Below are positions 17,133-25,076 of a stretch of 64,000 nucleotides of DNA, one piece after another (position 1 is the first letter of the stretch; each line of letters begins with the position of its first letter). The notes under the pieces are model-generated. The model made no database searches. It was given only the letters and a program-made list of their open reading frames with translations, and was not told where the DNA came from. Source of the DNA: Pseudomonas sp. RIT-PI-q (GTDB lineage: Bacteria; Pseudomonadota; Gammaproteobacteria; Pseudomonadales; Pseudomonadaceae). The DNA lies in contig NZ_LHPC01000055.1 in NCBI RefSeq assembly GCF_001297125.1, positions 62,001 to 126,000 of the forward strand, given 5' to 3'. Position numbers and translations under genes: made by a program.

Positions 17133-17789
17133 TCAGTCGCGCAACGAAATCACCGGCCAGCCACGCTTCTCGGCCTCGGCCCGCAAGTTCGGATCAGGAT
17201 CGACCGCGAACGGATGCGTCACCTGCTCCAGCAGCGGCAGATCATTCATCGAGTCGCTGTAGAAATAACTGTCTTCCAGCGAATACCCGGTTTTTTCCAG
17301 CCAACGATTCAACCGCGTCACCTTGCCTTCACGGAAGCAGGGCACGTCGGTGCTGCGTCCGGTGTAACGGCCGTCCTGCATTTCGCATTCGGTGGCAATC
17401 AGGGTTTCGACGCCCAGACGCTGGGCAATCGGCCCGGTGACGAAGCGGTTGGTGGCGGTGATGATCACCAGTTTGTCGCCGGCGTCACGGTGTTTGGCCA
17501 GCAGTTCGATGGCCTTGGGCAGCACGATCGGTTCGATGCAATCGCGCATGTAGTCGCGGTGCCATTGATCCAGGGTGGCCATTTCGGTACGACCGAGCAC
17601 TTCCAGGCAGAAGTTCAGGTAGGCATCGTTATCGAGCTTGCCGGCCAGGTAATCCTGGTAGAACTCATCGTTGCGTGCCTTGTAGGCGACGGCGTCGAGG
17701 AAGCCGCGTTCGCACAGGTAATCGCCCCAGGCGTGGTCACTGTCACCGCCCAGAAGTGTGTTGTCCAAGTCGAATAAAGCCAGCCGCAT
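17133..17789 (-). CDS. HAD-IB family phosphatase (phosphoserine-phosphatase-like)
   Basis: 218 residues. HAD motif I is FDLDNTLLGGD (Asp7 nucleophile, Asp9 acid), motif II is VIITATN, and motif III/IV is YFYSDSMNDLPLL. This is the subfamily IB layout of SerB and of histidinol-phosphatase-like enzymes. The position matches PAO1 PA0335, which I recall as having been proposed to be the missing histidinol-phosphate phosphatase of Pseudomonas, but I cannot verify that here. The divergent neighbour is rppH. Confidence 0.85.
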   Translation of the reverse strand: MRLALFDLDNTLLGGDSDHAWGDYLCERGFLDAVAYKARNDEFYQDYLAGKLDNDAYLNFCLEVLGRTEMATLDQWHRDYMRDCIEPIVLPKAIELLAKHRDAGDKLVIITATNRFVTGPIAQRLGVETLIATECEMQDGRYTGRSTDVPCFREGKVTRLNRWLEKTGYSLEDSYFYSDSMNDLPLLEQVTHPFAVDPDPNLRAEAEKRGWPVISLRD

Positions 17790-17932
17790 TGCAGTTACTC
17801 GCTGAAAAGTCTGTAGAAAGGCGTCCAGAATACGGACTTTTCACAAGAGTGCACATAAGGTTGGCCGGCTCGTTGCTGCCTTCACAACCTTTGTGGAACA
17901 ATGCGGCGACATGCGTTTGCGAGGTTGTTGCC

Positions 17933-18412
17933 GTGATCGACCCCGATGGTTTCCGCCCCAATGTCGGGATCATTCTCACGAATGATGCCGGCCAGGTGCT
18001 ATGGGCTCGCCGTATCAATCAAGATGCCTGGCAGTTTCCACAGGGAGGGATCAACCCCCAGGAGACGCCGGAAGACGCCTTGTACCGCGAGTTGAACGAA
18101 GAAGTGGGCCTGGAACGCGAAGATGTTGAAATTCTCGCCTGCACCCGGGGCTGGTTGCGCTATCGTTTGCCGCAACGTCTGGTCAGGACGCACAGCCAAC
18201 CGCTGTGCATCGGCCAGAAACAGAAATGGTTTCTCCTGCGCCTGATCTCCAACGAGCAGCGGGTGCGGATGGATTTGACCGGTAAACCGGAATTCGATGG
18301 CTGGCGCTGGGTCAGTTATTGGTATCCGTTGGGCCAGGTGGTGACATTCAAGCGCGAGGTGTATCGACGCGCTCTCAAAGAGCTTGCCCCGCGCCTTTTA
18401 ACGCGCGACTGA
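17933..18412 (+). CDS. rppH: RNA 5'-pyrophosphohydrolase (Nudix)
   Basis: 159 residues when started at the GTG at 17933, with GAGG about 8 bases upstream; this gives the usual family start (x-IDPDGFRPNVGIIL). The in-frame extension back to 17675 overlaps the HAD gene and has no family similarity. RppH removes pyrophosphate from triphosphorylated mRNA 5' ends and so starts RNase E decay. The Nudix box spans GGINPQETPEDALYRELNEE followed by VGL and is complete. ptsP follows 22 bases later, the same pairing as in enterobacteria and P. aeruginosa. Confidence 0.95.
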   Translation: MIDPDGFRPNVGIILTNDAGQVLWARRINQDAWQFPQGGINPQETPEDALYRELNEEVGLEREDVEILACTRGWLRYRLPQRLVRTHSQPLCIGQKQKWFLLRLISNEQRVRMDLTGKPEFDGWRWVSYWYPLGQVVTFKREVYRRALKELAPRLLTRD

Positions 18413-18434
18413 CGACGGAGTTCGACCCCGAGCC

Positions 18435-20714
18435 ATGCTCAATACGCTGCGCAAGATCGTCCAGGAAGTTAACTCCGCCAAGGATCTCAAGGCGGCGTTG
18501 GGGATTATTGTGTTGCGCGTCAAAGAGGCCATGGGCAGCCAGGTCTGCTCGGTCTACCTGCTTGACCCTGAGACCAACCGCTTCGTGCTGATGGCCACCG
18601 AGGGCTTGAACAAGCGCTCGATCGGCAAAGTCAGCATGGCACCCAACGAAGGTCTGGTCGGCCTGGTCGGCACGCGTGAAGAACCCCTGAACCTCGAAAA
18701 CGCCGCGGATCACCCGCGCTACCGTTACTTCGCCGAGACCGGTGAAGAACGCTACGCCTCATTCCTCGGGGCACCGATCATTCACCACCGCCGCGTTGTC
18801 GGCGTGTTGGTCATTCAGCAAAAAGAACGTCGCCAGTTCGATGAAGGTGAAGAAGCCTTCCTCGTGACCATGAGCGCGCAGCTCGCCGGCGTTATCGCCC
18901 ATGCCGAAGCCCCCGGTGCGACCCGTGGCCGGGGCGGTCGGGGCAAGGGCATCCAGGAAGCCAAGTTCGTGGGCGTCCCGGGTCCGCGGGGTGCGGCGGG
19001 GGGTCCGGCGGTGGTCATGCCGCCCCCCCCCGGTCTGGGCGTGGGGCCGGACAAGACCATCACCGACATCGAGGCCGAGCTCGGGCCGTTCAAGACCGCC
19101 CTCGAAGGCGTGCGCGCCGACATGCGCGCCTTGTCCGCCAAACTGGCCAACCAGCTGCGCCCGGAAGAGCGCGCGCTGTTCGACGTCTACCTGATGATGC
19201 TCGACGATGCCTCGCTGGGCAGCGAAATCACCACGGTGATCAAGACCGGCCAGTGGGCCCAGGGCGCGTTGCGTCAGGTGGTCACCGAGCACGTCAACCG
19301 TTTCGAATTGATGGACGACGCCTACCTGCGTGAGCGCGCCTCGGACGTCAAGGACCTTGGCCGCCGCTTGCTGGCGTACTTGCAGGAAGAGCGTCAGCAG
19401 ACGCTGGTCTACCCCGACAACACCATTCTGATCAGCGAAGAACTGACGCCGGCAATGCTCGGCGAGGTGCCGGAAGGCAAGCTGGTCGGTCTGGTTTCGG
19501 TACTCGGTTCCGGCAACTCCCACGTGGCGATCCTGGCGCGCGCCATGGGCATCCCGACGGTGATGGGCCTGGTCGATCTGCCGTACTCGAAAGTCGACGG
19601 CATCCAGATGATCGTCGACGGCTACCACGGCGAGGTCTACACCAACCCCAGCGAAGTGCTGCGCAAGCAGTTCGCCGAAGTGGTCGAGGAAGAGAAACAA
19701 CTGGCCCTCGGGCTGGATGCGCTGCGGGACTTGCCGTGCGTGACCCTCGATGGCCACCGCATGCCGCTGTGGGTCAACACCGGCCTGCTGGCGGACGTGG
19801 CGCGGGCGCAGAAGCGCGGTGCCGAGGGCGTGGGCCTGTACCGCACCGAAGTGCCGTTCATGATCAACCAGCGCTTCCCGAGTGAAAAAGAGCAACTGGC
19901 GATTTATCGCGAGCAACTCGCCGCGTTCCACCCGCAACCGGTGACCATGCGCAGCCTGGACATCGGCGGCGACAAGTCGCTGTCGTACTTCCCGATCAAG
20001 GAAGACAACCCGTTCCTCGGCTGGCGCGGCATTCGCGTGACGCTCGACCACCCGGAAATCTTCCTGGTCCAGACCCGCGCCATGCTCAAGGCCAGCGAAG
20101 GCTTGAACAACCTGCGGATTCTGCTGCCGATGATCTCCGGCACCCATGAGCTGGAAGAAGCCCTGCACCTGATTCACCGGGCCTGGGGCGAAGTGCGCGA
20201 TGAAGGCACCGACGTGCCGATGCCGCCGATTGGCGTGATGATCGAGATTCCGGCGGCGGTGTATCAGACCAAGGAACTGGCGCGGCAAGTGGACTTCCTG
20301 TCGGTTGGCTCCAACGACCTGACCCAGTACCTGCTGGCGGTGGACCGCAACAACCCGCGGGTGGCCGATCTCTACGACTACCTGCACCCGGCGGTGCTGC
20401 AAGCTTTGCAAAACGTGGTGCGCGATGCGCATGCCGAAGGCAAGCCGGTGAGTATCTGCGGCGAGATGGCGGGTGATCCGGCGGCGGCGGTGTTGTTGAT
20501 GGCGATGGGCTTCGACAGCCTGTCGATGAACGCCACCAACTTGCCGAAAGTGAAGTGGATGCTGCGCCAGATCAACCTGAGCAGGGCCAAGGAACTGTTG
20601 GCGGAGTTGATGACCATCGACAACCCGCAAGTTATCCACAGCTCGCTGCAATTGGCGCTGAAGAACCTTGGGTTGGCGCGGATGATCAATCCGGCTTCGG
20701 TCAAGACTCTTTAA
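18435..20714 (+). CDS. ptsP: Phosphoenolpyruvate-protein phosphotransferase of the nitrogen PTS
   Basis: 759 residues. Enzyme I(Ntr) takes phosphate from phosphoenolpyruvate and passes it to NPr. An N-terminal GAF domain (about 1-155, glutamine / 2-oxoglutarate sensing) is joined by a Gly-Pro-rich linker (about 157-205) to the EI core. The phospho-accepting histidine is His363 in GSGNSHVAILARAMG, and the PEP site is seen in GLYRTEVPFM, MRSLDIGGDK and SVGSNDLTQYLLAVDR. The linker is encoded with a run of nine C bases (19023-19031), a possible slippage site. Co-transcribed with rppH. Confidence 0.96.
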   Translation: MLNTLRKIVQEVNSAKDLKAALGIIVLRVKEAMGSQVCSVYLLDPETNRFVLMATEGLNKRSIGKVSMAPNEGLVGLVGTREEPLNLENAADHPRYRYFAETGEERYASFLGAPIIHHRRVVGVLVIQQKERRQFDEGEEAFLVTMSAQLAGVIAHAEAPGATRGRGGRGKGIQEAKFVGVPGPRGAAGGPAVVMPPPPGLGVGPDKTITDIEAELGPFKTALEGVRADMRALSAKLANQLRPEERALFDVYLMMLDDASLGSEITTVIKTGQWAQGALRQVVTEHVNRFELMDDAYLRERASDVKDLGRRLLAYLQEERQQTLVYPDNTILISEELTPAMLGEVPEGKLVGLVSVLGSGNSHVAILARAMGIPTVMGLVDLPYSKVDGIQMIVDGYHGEVYTNPSEVLRKQFAEVVEEEKQLALGLDALRDLPCVTLDGHRMPLWVNTGLLADVARAQKRGAEGVGLYRTEVPFMINQRFPSEKEQLAIYREQLAAFHPQPVTMRSLDIGGDKSLSYFPIKEDNPFLGWRGIRVTLDHPEIFLVQTRAMLKASEGLNNLRILLPMISGTHELEEALHLIHRAWGEVRDEGTDVPMPPIGVMIEIPAAVYQTKELARQVDFLSVGSNDLTQYLLAVDRNNPRVADLYDYLHPAVLQALQNVVRDAHAEGKPVSICGEMAGDPAAAVLLMAMGFDSLSMNATNLPKVKWMLRQINLSRAKELLAELMTIDNPQVIHSSLQLALKNLGLARMINPASVKTL
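19023..19031 (+). repeat. Nine-C homopolymer inside ptsP
   Basis: Codons 197-199 are CCC CCC CCC directly after CCG, in the Pro/Gly-rich interdomain linker. One-base slippage here would truncate the protein before the phosphotransfer domain. Confidence 0.95.
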
Positions 20715-20720
20715 AAGGCT

Positions 20721-20825
20721 GATGGCCCCATCGCGGGCAAGCCCGCTCCCACAGGGATCTCCGGTGTGAATGCTATCTATGTCACACCACAAAACCTTGT
20801 GGGAGCGGGCTTGCCCGCGATAGCG
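20721..20825. repeat. REP doublet, GGGCTTGCCCGCG subtype, arms facing outward
   Basis: Arms 20728-20754 and 20797-20822, between the convergent ends of ptsP and the NRDE gene. Confidence 0.9.
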
Positions 20826-20841
20826 TCAGTCCAGGCAACGG

Positions 20842-21588
20842 CTAAATCAACATATCCACTTCCCCAAGATGCCCGCCATACGGCCCGAAACTCCTTTCGA
20901 CCATCACCCGCGTTCCATCCGCCTGAACAATCAACGCCGTACTCGCCCGTGTCCCATAAGTCGGGCTGGCGATAAACACACTCGACAGCAACGTCTCGGT
21001 GGCCAGGCCCACCCCGGTGTCCGGCAACTCGGCAAACGGCGCCGTCTGCGAATCATTTAAAATCGCCAACAACGCCTCAGGCTGTGGATCGTCCAGCACC
21101 TCGCTCAACGCCGTCCGCGCCTTGAGCAACTTCGGCCAAGGCGTATCCAGCCCCGCGTTGGACAACCCATAAACCCCCGGCGCCAACATCACCGCCTCAG
21201 TCTCCCGAGCATTGAAGTGCCACAGCTCGTTGGCATTGCCGACCAGCAGGTTAAACCCGGCATAGTCCAGCGAACGTTCGACAACGTCGCTCAAATAGTC
21301 GTCAATCGGCATCTCGCCGGTGAGAAATCGCGCGACCAGTTCGCCTCGCGACTTTCGCGCGGGTGGTTGATGGGGATCGCGGATATTGGTCAGCGCGGCG
21401 AAGCGGCCATTGGCGCCGACACCGAGCCAGGTGCCACCGGCTTCCAGATCGCGACCGGCATAGACATGCGGGGCTTCTGGCCATTGCGCCAGGGGCCGGC
21501 TGGGCCGGGCGTAGAATTCGTCGCGGTTGGCCGCGACGATCAGCGGCTGCGCGTGGCCGGGTCGCCAGGCGAAAACAATCAGGCACAT
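20842..21588 (-). CDS. NRDE-family protein (TANGO2-like)
   Basis: 248 residues. The N-terminus MCLIVFAWRPGHAQPLIVAANRDEF carries the Asn-Arg-Asp-Glu signature of the family, and the Cys at position 2 suggests an N-terminal-nucleophile type fold. Members in eukaryotes (TANGO2) are linked to heme or lipid metabolism; the bacterial role is not established. Divergent from the TauE/SafE permease gene. Confidence 0.85.
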   Translation of the reverse strand: MCLIVFAWRPGHAQPLIVAANRDEFYARPSRPLAQWPEAPHVYAGRDLEAGGTWLGVGANGRFAALTNIRDPHQPPARKSRGELVARFLTGEMPIDDYLSDVVERSLDYAGFNLLVGNANELWHFNARETEAVMLAPGVYGLSNAGLDTPWPKLLKARTALSEVLDDPQPEALLAILNDSQTAPFAELPDTGVGLATETLLSSVFIASPTYGTRASTALIVQADGTRVMVERSFGPYGGHLGEVDMLI

Positions 21589-21722
21589 AAGGTGGTCCTT
21601 GTGTGTTTTTTGCCCACTCTACGCAGTCATCGTCTGTCGATCCATCGCCTTGCACAGTAGAGCTTGAGGCCGTGCATCCGTTACCATGCCGCTCCGGTTT
21701 TGGGGATGGGCGGGGAAATACC

Positions 21723-22505
21723 ATGGAATTTCTGCTCTATCTGGCGCTAGGCGCCTGCGCAGGCGTGCTGGCCGGGCTGTTCGGGGTCGGCGGCGGGATC
21801 ATCATCGTCCCGGTGCTGGTGTTCAGTTTCACCTTGCAAGGCTTCGACGCGTCGATCCTGACCCACCTGGCGGTCGGAACGTCCCTGGCGACGATTATCT
21901 TTACCTCGGTCAACGCGGTGCGCGAGCATCACCGCCGCGGTGCCGTGCGCTGGCCGATCTTTGCCTGGATGACCCTCGGCATTCTGATCGGCGCCGGTTT
22001 CGGCGCACTGACCGCTGAAGCGATCTCCGGGCCGAACCTGCAAAAAATCATTGGCGTGTTTGCGCTGGTCATCGCCGTGCAACTGGCACTGGACTTCAAA
22101 CCCAAGGCCAGCCGAACGGTGCCGGGGAAAGTCGGTCTGACCATCGCTGGCACTGTGATTGGCTGGGCCTCGGCAATTTTCGGGATTGGCGGCGGCTCGC
22201 TGACCGTGCCGTTCCTGACCTGGCGCAGCGTGCCGATGCAGCAAGCGGTGGCGACGTCGTCAGCCTGCGGCTTGCCGATCGCCCTGGCCAGTGCATTAAG
22301 TTTCATGATTATCGGCTGGCACGATCCATTGCTGCCGGCCCATAGTCTCGGTTTTATTTATTTACCGGCGCTGCTGGGGATCGCCCTGACCAGCATGGTC
22401 TTCGCCCGCTTCGGTGCGCGACTGGCGCACAACTTGTCGCCGCGCTTGCTGAAAAGACTGTTCGCCGCTTTGCTGTTCTGCGTGGGGCTGAATTTCCTGC
22501 TCTGA
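21723..22505 (+). CDS. TauE/SafE-family membrane permease
   Basis: 260 residues from the ATG at 21723. The glycine-rich GVLAGLFGVGGGIIIVPVLVF and its repeat GWASAIFGIGGGSLTVPFLTW mark the two homologous halves of the TauE/SafE (DUF81) family, with about eight membrane segments. Substrates of the family are sulfite, sulfoacetate or other anions; none can be assigned here. lgt begins 83 bases downstream. Confidence 0.88.
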   Translation: MEFLLYLALGACAGVLAGLFGVGGGIIIVPVLVFSFTLQGFDASILTHLAVGTSLATIIFTSVNAVREHHRRGAVRWPIFAWMTLGILIGAGFGALTAEAISGPNLQKIIGVFALVIAVQLALDFKPKASRTVPGKVGLTIAGTVIGWASAIFGIGGGSLTVPFLTWRSVPMQQAVATSSACGLPIALASALSFMIIGWHDPLLPAHSLGFIYLPALLGIALTSMVFARFGARLAHNLSPRLLKRLFAALLFCVGLNFLL

Positions 22506-22588
22506 CGCCCGGCACAATCCTGGCTTAATCCTGAGGTGGCAGCGTCCCCCGGGAATTTTGAAGCTTTCAACTCTAACGAGGAGTCGCA

Positions 22589-23401
22589 ATGCTGCCTTAC
22601 CCGCAGATCGACCCGGTGGCCCTGGCCATCGGTCCGCTGAAAATCCACTGGTACGGCCTGATGTACCTGATCGGCATCGGCGGCGCCTGGCTGTTGGCGT
22701 CGCGCCGGTTGAACCGCTTCGACCCGACCTGGACCAAGGAGAAACTCTCCGACATGGTCTTCTGGATGTCGATGGGCGTTATCGTCGGCGGCCGTTTGGG
22801 CTATGTGCTGTTCTACGATCTGCATGCTTACCTCGCCAGCCCGACGCTGATTTTCGAAGTGTGGAAGGGCGGCATGTCGTTTCACGGTGGCTTCATCGGC
22901 GTAATGCTGGCGGCGTTGTGGTTCGGTAAAAAGAACAACAAGTCGTTCTTCCAGCTGATGGACTTCGTTGCACCGATGGTGCCGATTGGCCTGGGTGCCG
23001 GGCGCATCGGCAACTTCATCAACGCCGAGTTGTGGGGCAAGGCGACTGACGTGCCGTGGGCGATGGTCTTCCCGCCGTTCAGCGATCCGGCGCAGTTGCC
23101 GCGTCACCCGTCGCAGCTGTATCAGTTCGCCCTGGAAGGCGTGGCGCTGTTCGCCATCCTCTGGCTGTTCTCGCGCAAACCGCGGCCGACCATGGCGGTG
23201 TCCGGGATGTTCGCGCTGTTCTATGGCATCTTCCGTTTCATCGTCGAATTCGTCCGCGTGCCGGACGCGCAACTGGGCTATCTGGCCTGGAACTGGCTGA
23301 CCATGGGGCAGGTGCTTTGCGTACCGATGATCGTCGGCGGGCTGTTCCTGATCTGGCTGGCGTATCGCCGCGCCCCGGCTGCTCCAGCGGCTGCCGTATA
23401 A
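22589..23401 (+). CDS. lgt: Prolipoprotein diacylglyceryl transferase
   Basis: 270 residues, strong GAGGAG-type site in front. Lgt transfers diacylglycerol from phosphatidylglycerol to the lipobox cysteine of prolipoproteins in the inner membrane. The signature GRIGNFINAELWGK is present, together with the early HWYGLMYLIG, SFHGGFIG and HPSQLYQ motifs, and about seven membrane segments. thyA follows after 48 bases, the conserved lgt-thyA operon. Confidence 0.97.
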   Translation: MLPYPQIDPVALAIGPLKIHWYGLMYLIGIGGAWLLASRRLNRFDPTWTKEKLSDMVFWMSMGVIVGGRLGYVLFYDLHAYLASPTLIFEVWKGGMSFHGGFIGVMLAALWFGKKNNKSFFQLMDFVAPMVPIGLGAGRIGNFINAELWGKATDVPWAMVFPPFSDPAQLPRHPSQLYQFALEGVALFAILWLFSRKPRPTMAVSGMFALFYGIFRFIVEFVRVPDAQLGYLAWNWLTMGQVLCVPMIVGGLFLIWLAYRRAPAAPAAAV

Positions 23402-23449
23402 ATTCGAACCCCGGGGCGACGGCTCCGGGTTCAAGGACACAGGTAATTC

Positions 23450-24421
23450 ATGAAGCAATATCTCGAACTGGTCGCCCACGTCATCAAGAACGGCACCAAA
23501 CATGCCAACCGCACGGGCGTGAACACCATCAGTTTTCCTGGCGCGATGCTGCGTTATGACCTGAAGGAAGGTTTCCCGGCGATCACCACGCGCAAGATGG
23601 CCTTCAAATCAGCCATCGGCGAGATGTGCGGTTTTCTGCGTGGTGTGAACAACGCCGCCGAATTCCGCGCGCTGGGCTGCAAGGTCTGGGATCAGAACGC
23701 CAACGAAAACGCCCAGTGGCTGGCCAACCCGTTCCGCCAGGGCGAAGACGACCTCGGCGAAATCTACGGCGTGCAATGGCGCAAATGGCCGGCGTACAAG
23801 CAGATCCCGGTCAGCAACCCGGCCGCCATCGAGCAAACCCTGAAGCAAGGCTATCGGCAGATCGCTGAAGGCGAAGAAGACGGTCAGGCCTACGTGGTGC
23901 TGTACAAGGCGATCGACCAGATTCGCCAGTGCATCGACACCATCATCAAAGACCCGGGCAGCCGCCGCATCCTGTTCCACGGCTGGAACGTTGCCCAGCT
24001 CGATGAAATGGCCTTGCCGCCGTGCCACTTGCTGTACCAGTTCCATCCGAATGTCGAGACCAAAGAGATTTCCTTGACCCTCTACATCCGCTCCAATGAT
24101 TTGGGCCTGGGCACGCCGTTCAACCTCACCGAAGGCGCCGCGCTGCTGAGCCTGATCGGTCGCCTGACCGGTTACACGCCGCGCTGGTTCACCTATTTCA
24201 TCGGCGATGCGCACGTCTACGAAAACCACCTGGACATGCTCAACGAACAGCTCAAGCGCGAGCCGTTCCCGATGCCGAAACTGGTGATCAGCGACCGTGT
24301 GCCGGAATTTGCCAAGACCGGCGTGTACCAGCCGGAATGGCTGGAGTTGATCGAACCGAGCGATTTCTCGCTGGAAGGCTACGAACACCACGCCCCAATG
24401 ACCGCGCCGATGGCGGTCTGA
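23450..24421 (+). CDS. thyA: Thymidylate synthase, long form
   Basis: 323 residues. It methylates dUMP to dTMP using 5,10-methylenetetrahydrofolate. The catalytic Cys192 lies in ALPPCHLLYQFH; the dUMP-binding SRRILFHGWN and RSNDLGLGTPFNL motifs are present. It is about 60 residues longer than the 264-residue E. coli enzyme. The extra stretch, about 75-165 (with FRQGEDDLGEIYG, then KQGYRQIAEGEEDGQ), resembles the insertion of Lactobacillus-type enzymes. The C-terminus also runs past the usual end (EHHAPMTAPMAV). Confidence 0.96.
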   Translation: MKQYLELVAHVIKNGTKHANRTGVNTISFPGAMLRYDLKEGFPAITTRKMAFKSAIGEMCGFLRGVNNAAEFRALGCKVWDQNANENAQWLANPFRQGEDDLGEIYGVQWRKWPAYKQIPVSNPAAIEQTLKQGYRQIAEGEEDGQAYVVLYKAIDQIRQCIDTIIKDPGSRRILFHGWNVAQLDEMALPPCHLLYQFHPNVETKEISLTLYIRSNDLGLGTPFNLTEGAALLSLIGRLTGYTPRWFTYFIGDAHVYENHLDMLNEQLKREPFPMPKLVISDRVPEFAKTGVYQPEWLELIEPSDFSLEGYEHHAPMTAPMAV

Positions 24422-24438
24422 CAATCTACCACTGAACC

Positions 24439-24529
24439 TGTGGGAGCGGGCTTGCCCGCGATAGCGGTTTGTCAGTCACATTAATGTTGGATGTGCCGCC
24501 GTCATCGCGGGCAAGCCCGCTCCCACAGG
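24439..24529. repeat. REP doublet, GGGCTTGCCCGCG subtype, arms facing inward
   Basis: Arms at about 24439-24463 and 24503-24528; spacer with TTAATGTTGGATGTG. Between convergent thyA and cadR. Confidence 0.9.
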
Positions 24530-24542
24530 TTTTTTGGAGTGC

Positions 24543-24992
24543 CTAGTGCCCGTGGCTGCGGCCGACATGGGAATGCTCAACCTCCGTCGCCACAACCCCG
24601 CCACTCACTTCCAGCCGCTGCAAAATCCCGCACTGCTCGATATCCGGCCCTTCGCCACAGCGTTGGCGCAGGTCGAGCAGTTGTGCCTGCAAGGCCAGCA
24701 AGCCATCGATCCGCGCCTTGACGTGGTGGATGTGTTCGTCGATCAGCGCGTTGACGCTTTCGCATTGATCCTGCGGGCTGTCGCGCAATGCCAGCAGGCT
24801 GCGGATTTCCTCGAGGGTCATGTCGAGGGTGCGGCAGTTGCGGATGAAGGTCAGGCGTTCGGCGTGGGCCTGGGTGTACACGCGGTAGTTGCCGTCGCTG
24901 CGGGCCGGCTCCGGCAGCAGGCTTTCGCGTTCGTAGTAACGGATGGTTTCCACGGCGCAATCGGTGAGTTTCGCCAGTTCTCCGATCTTCAT
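24543..24992 (-). CDS. cadR: MerR-family cadmium/zinc-type regulator
   Basis: 149 residues from the ATG at 24992. The MerR helix-turn-helix (MKIGELAKLTDCAVETIRYYERE) leads into a long dimerisation helix and a metal loop. Cys77, Cys112 and Cys121 are in the places of the metal ligands of CadR/PbrR-type regulators, and the His-rich tail (HSHVGRSHGH) is typical of P. putida CadR. It is divergent from cadA and should twist the operator at 25016-25046 into an active promoter when Cd(II) or similar binds. Confidence 0.92.
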   Translation of the reverse strand: MKIGELAKLTDCAVETIRYYERESLLPEPARSDGNYRVYTQAHAERLTFIRNCRTLDMTLEEIRSLLALRDSPQDQCESVNALIDEHIHHVKARIDGLLALQAQLLDLRQRCGEGPDIEQCGILQRLEVSGGVVATEVEHSHVGRSHGH

Positions 24993-25015
24993 GACGGCAA
25001 TCTCCAAATGGGTGC

Positions 25016-25046
25016 TTGACCCTATAGTGGCTACAGGGTCTTTACT
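25016..25046 (+). promoter_or_regulatory. MerR-type cadA promoter and CadR operator
   Basis: A -35 TTGACC (25016-25021) and a -10-like TTTACT (25041-25046) are 19 bases apart, the long spacing MerR regulators act on. Between them lies a dyad, ACCCTATAG and CTACAGGGT around TGG (25019-25039), matching the known Pseudomonas cadA operator type. Confidence 0.9.
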
Positions 25047-25076
25047 TGGCAACAGGCACCTTTATGGACGCGACCA

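Noticed and set aside
17675..17932. In-frame upstream extension of rppH
   Set aside because: It overlaps the divergent HAD gene; the GTG at 17933 gives the normal family length and has a ribosome-binding site.
18759..20792. 677-residue open frame antisense to ptsP
   Set aside because: Composition is rich in His, Gln, Arg and Val as expected from the reverse complement of a GC-rich gene; ptsP on the plus strand is complete and conserved.
24430..24535. Repeated palindromes considered as a CRISPR-like or tRNA-type element
   Set aside because: The copies are single doublets at gene ends with no regular array spacing, so REP doublets explain them.
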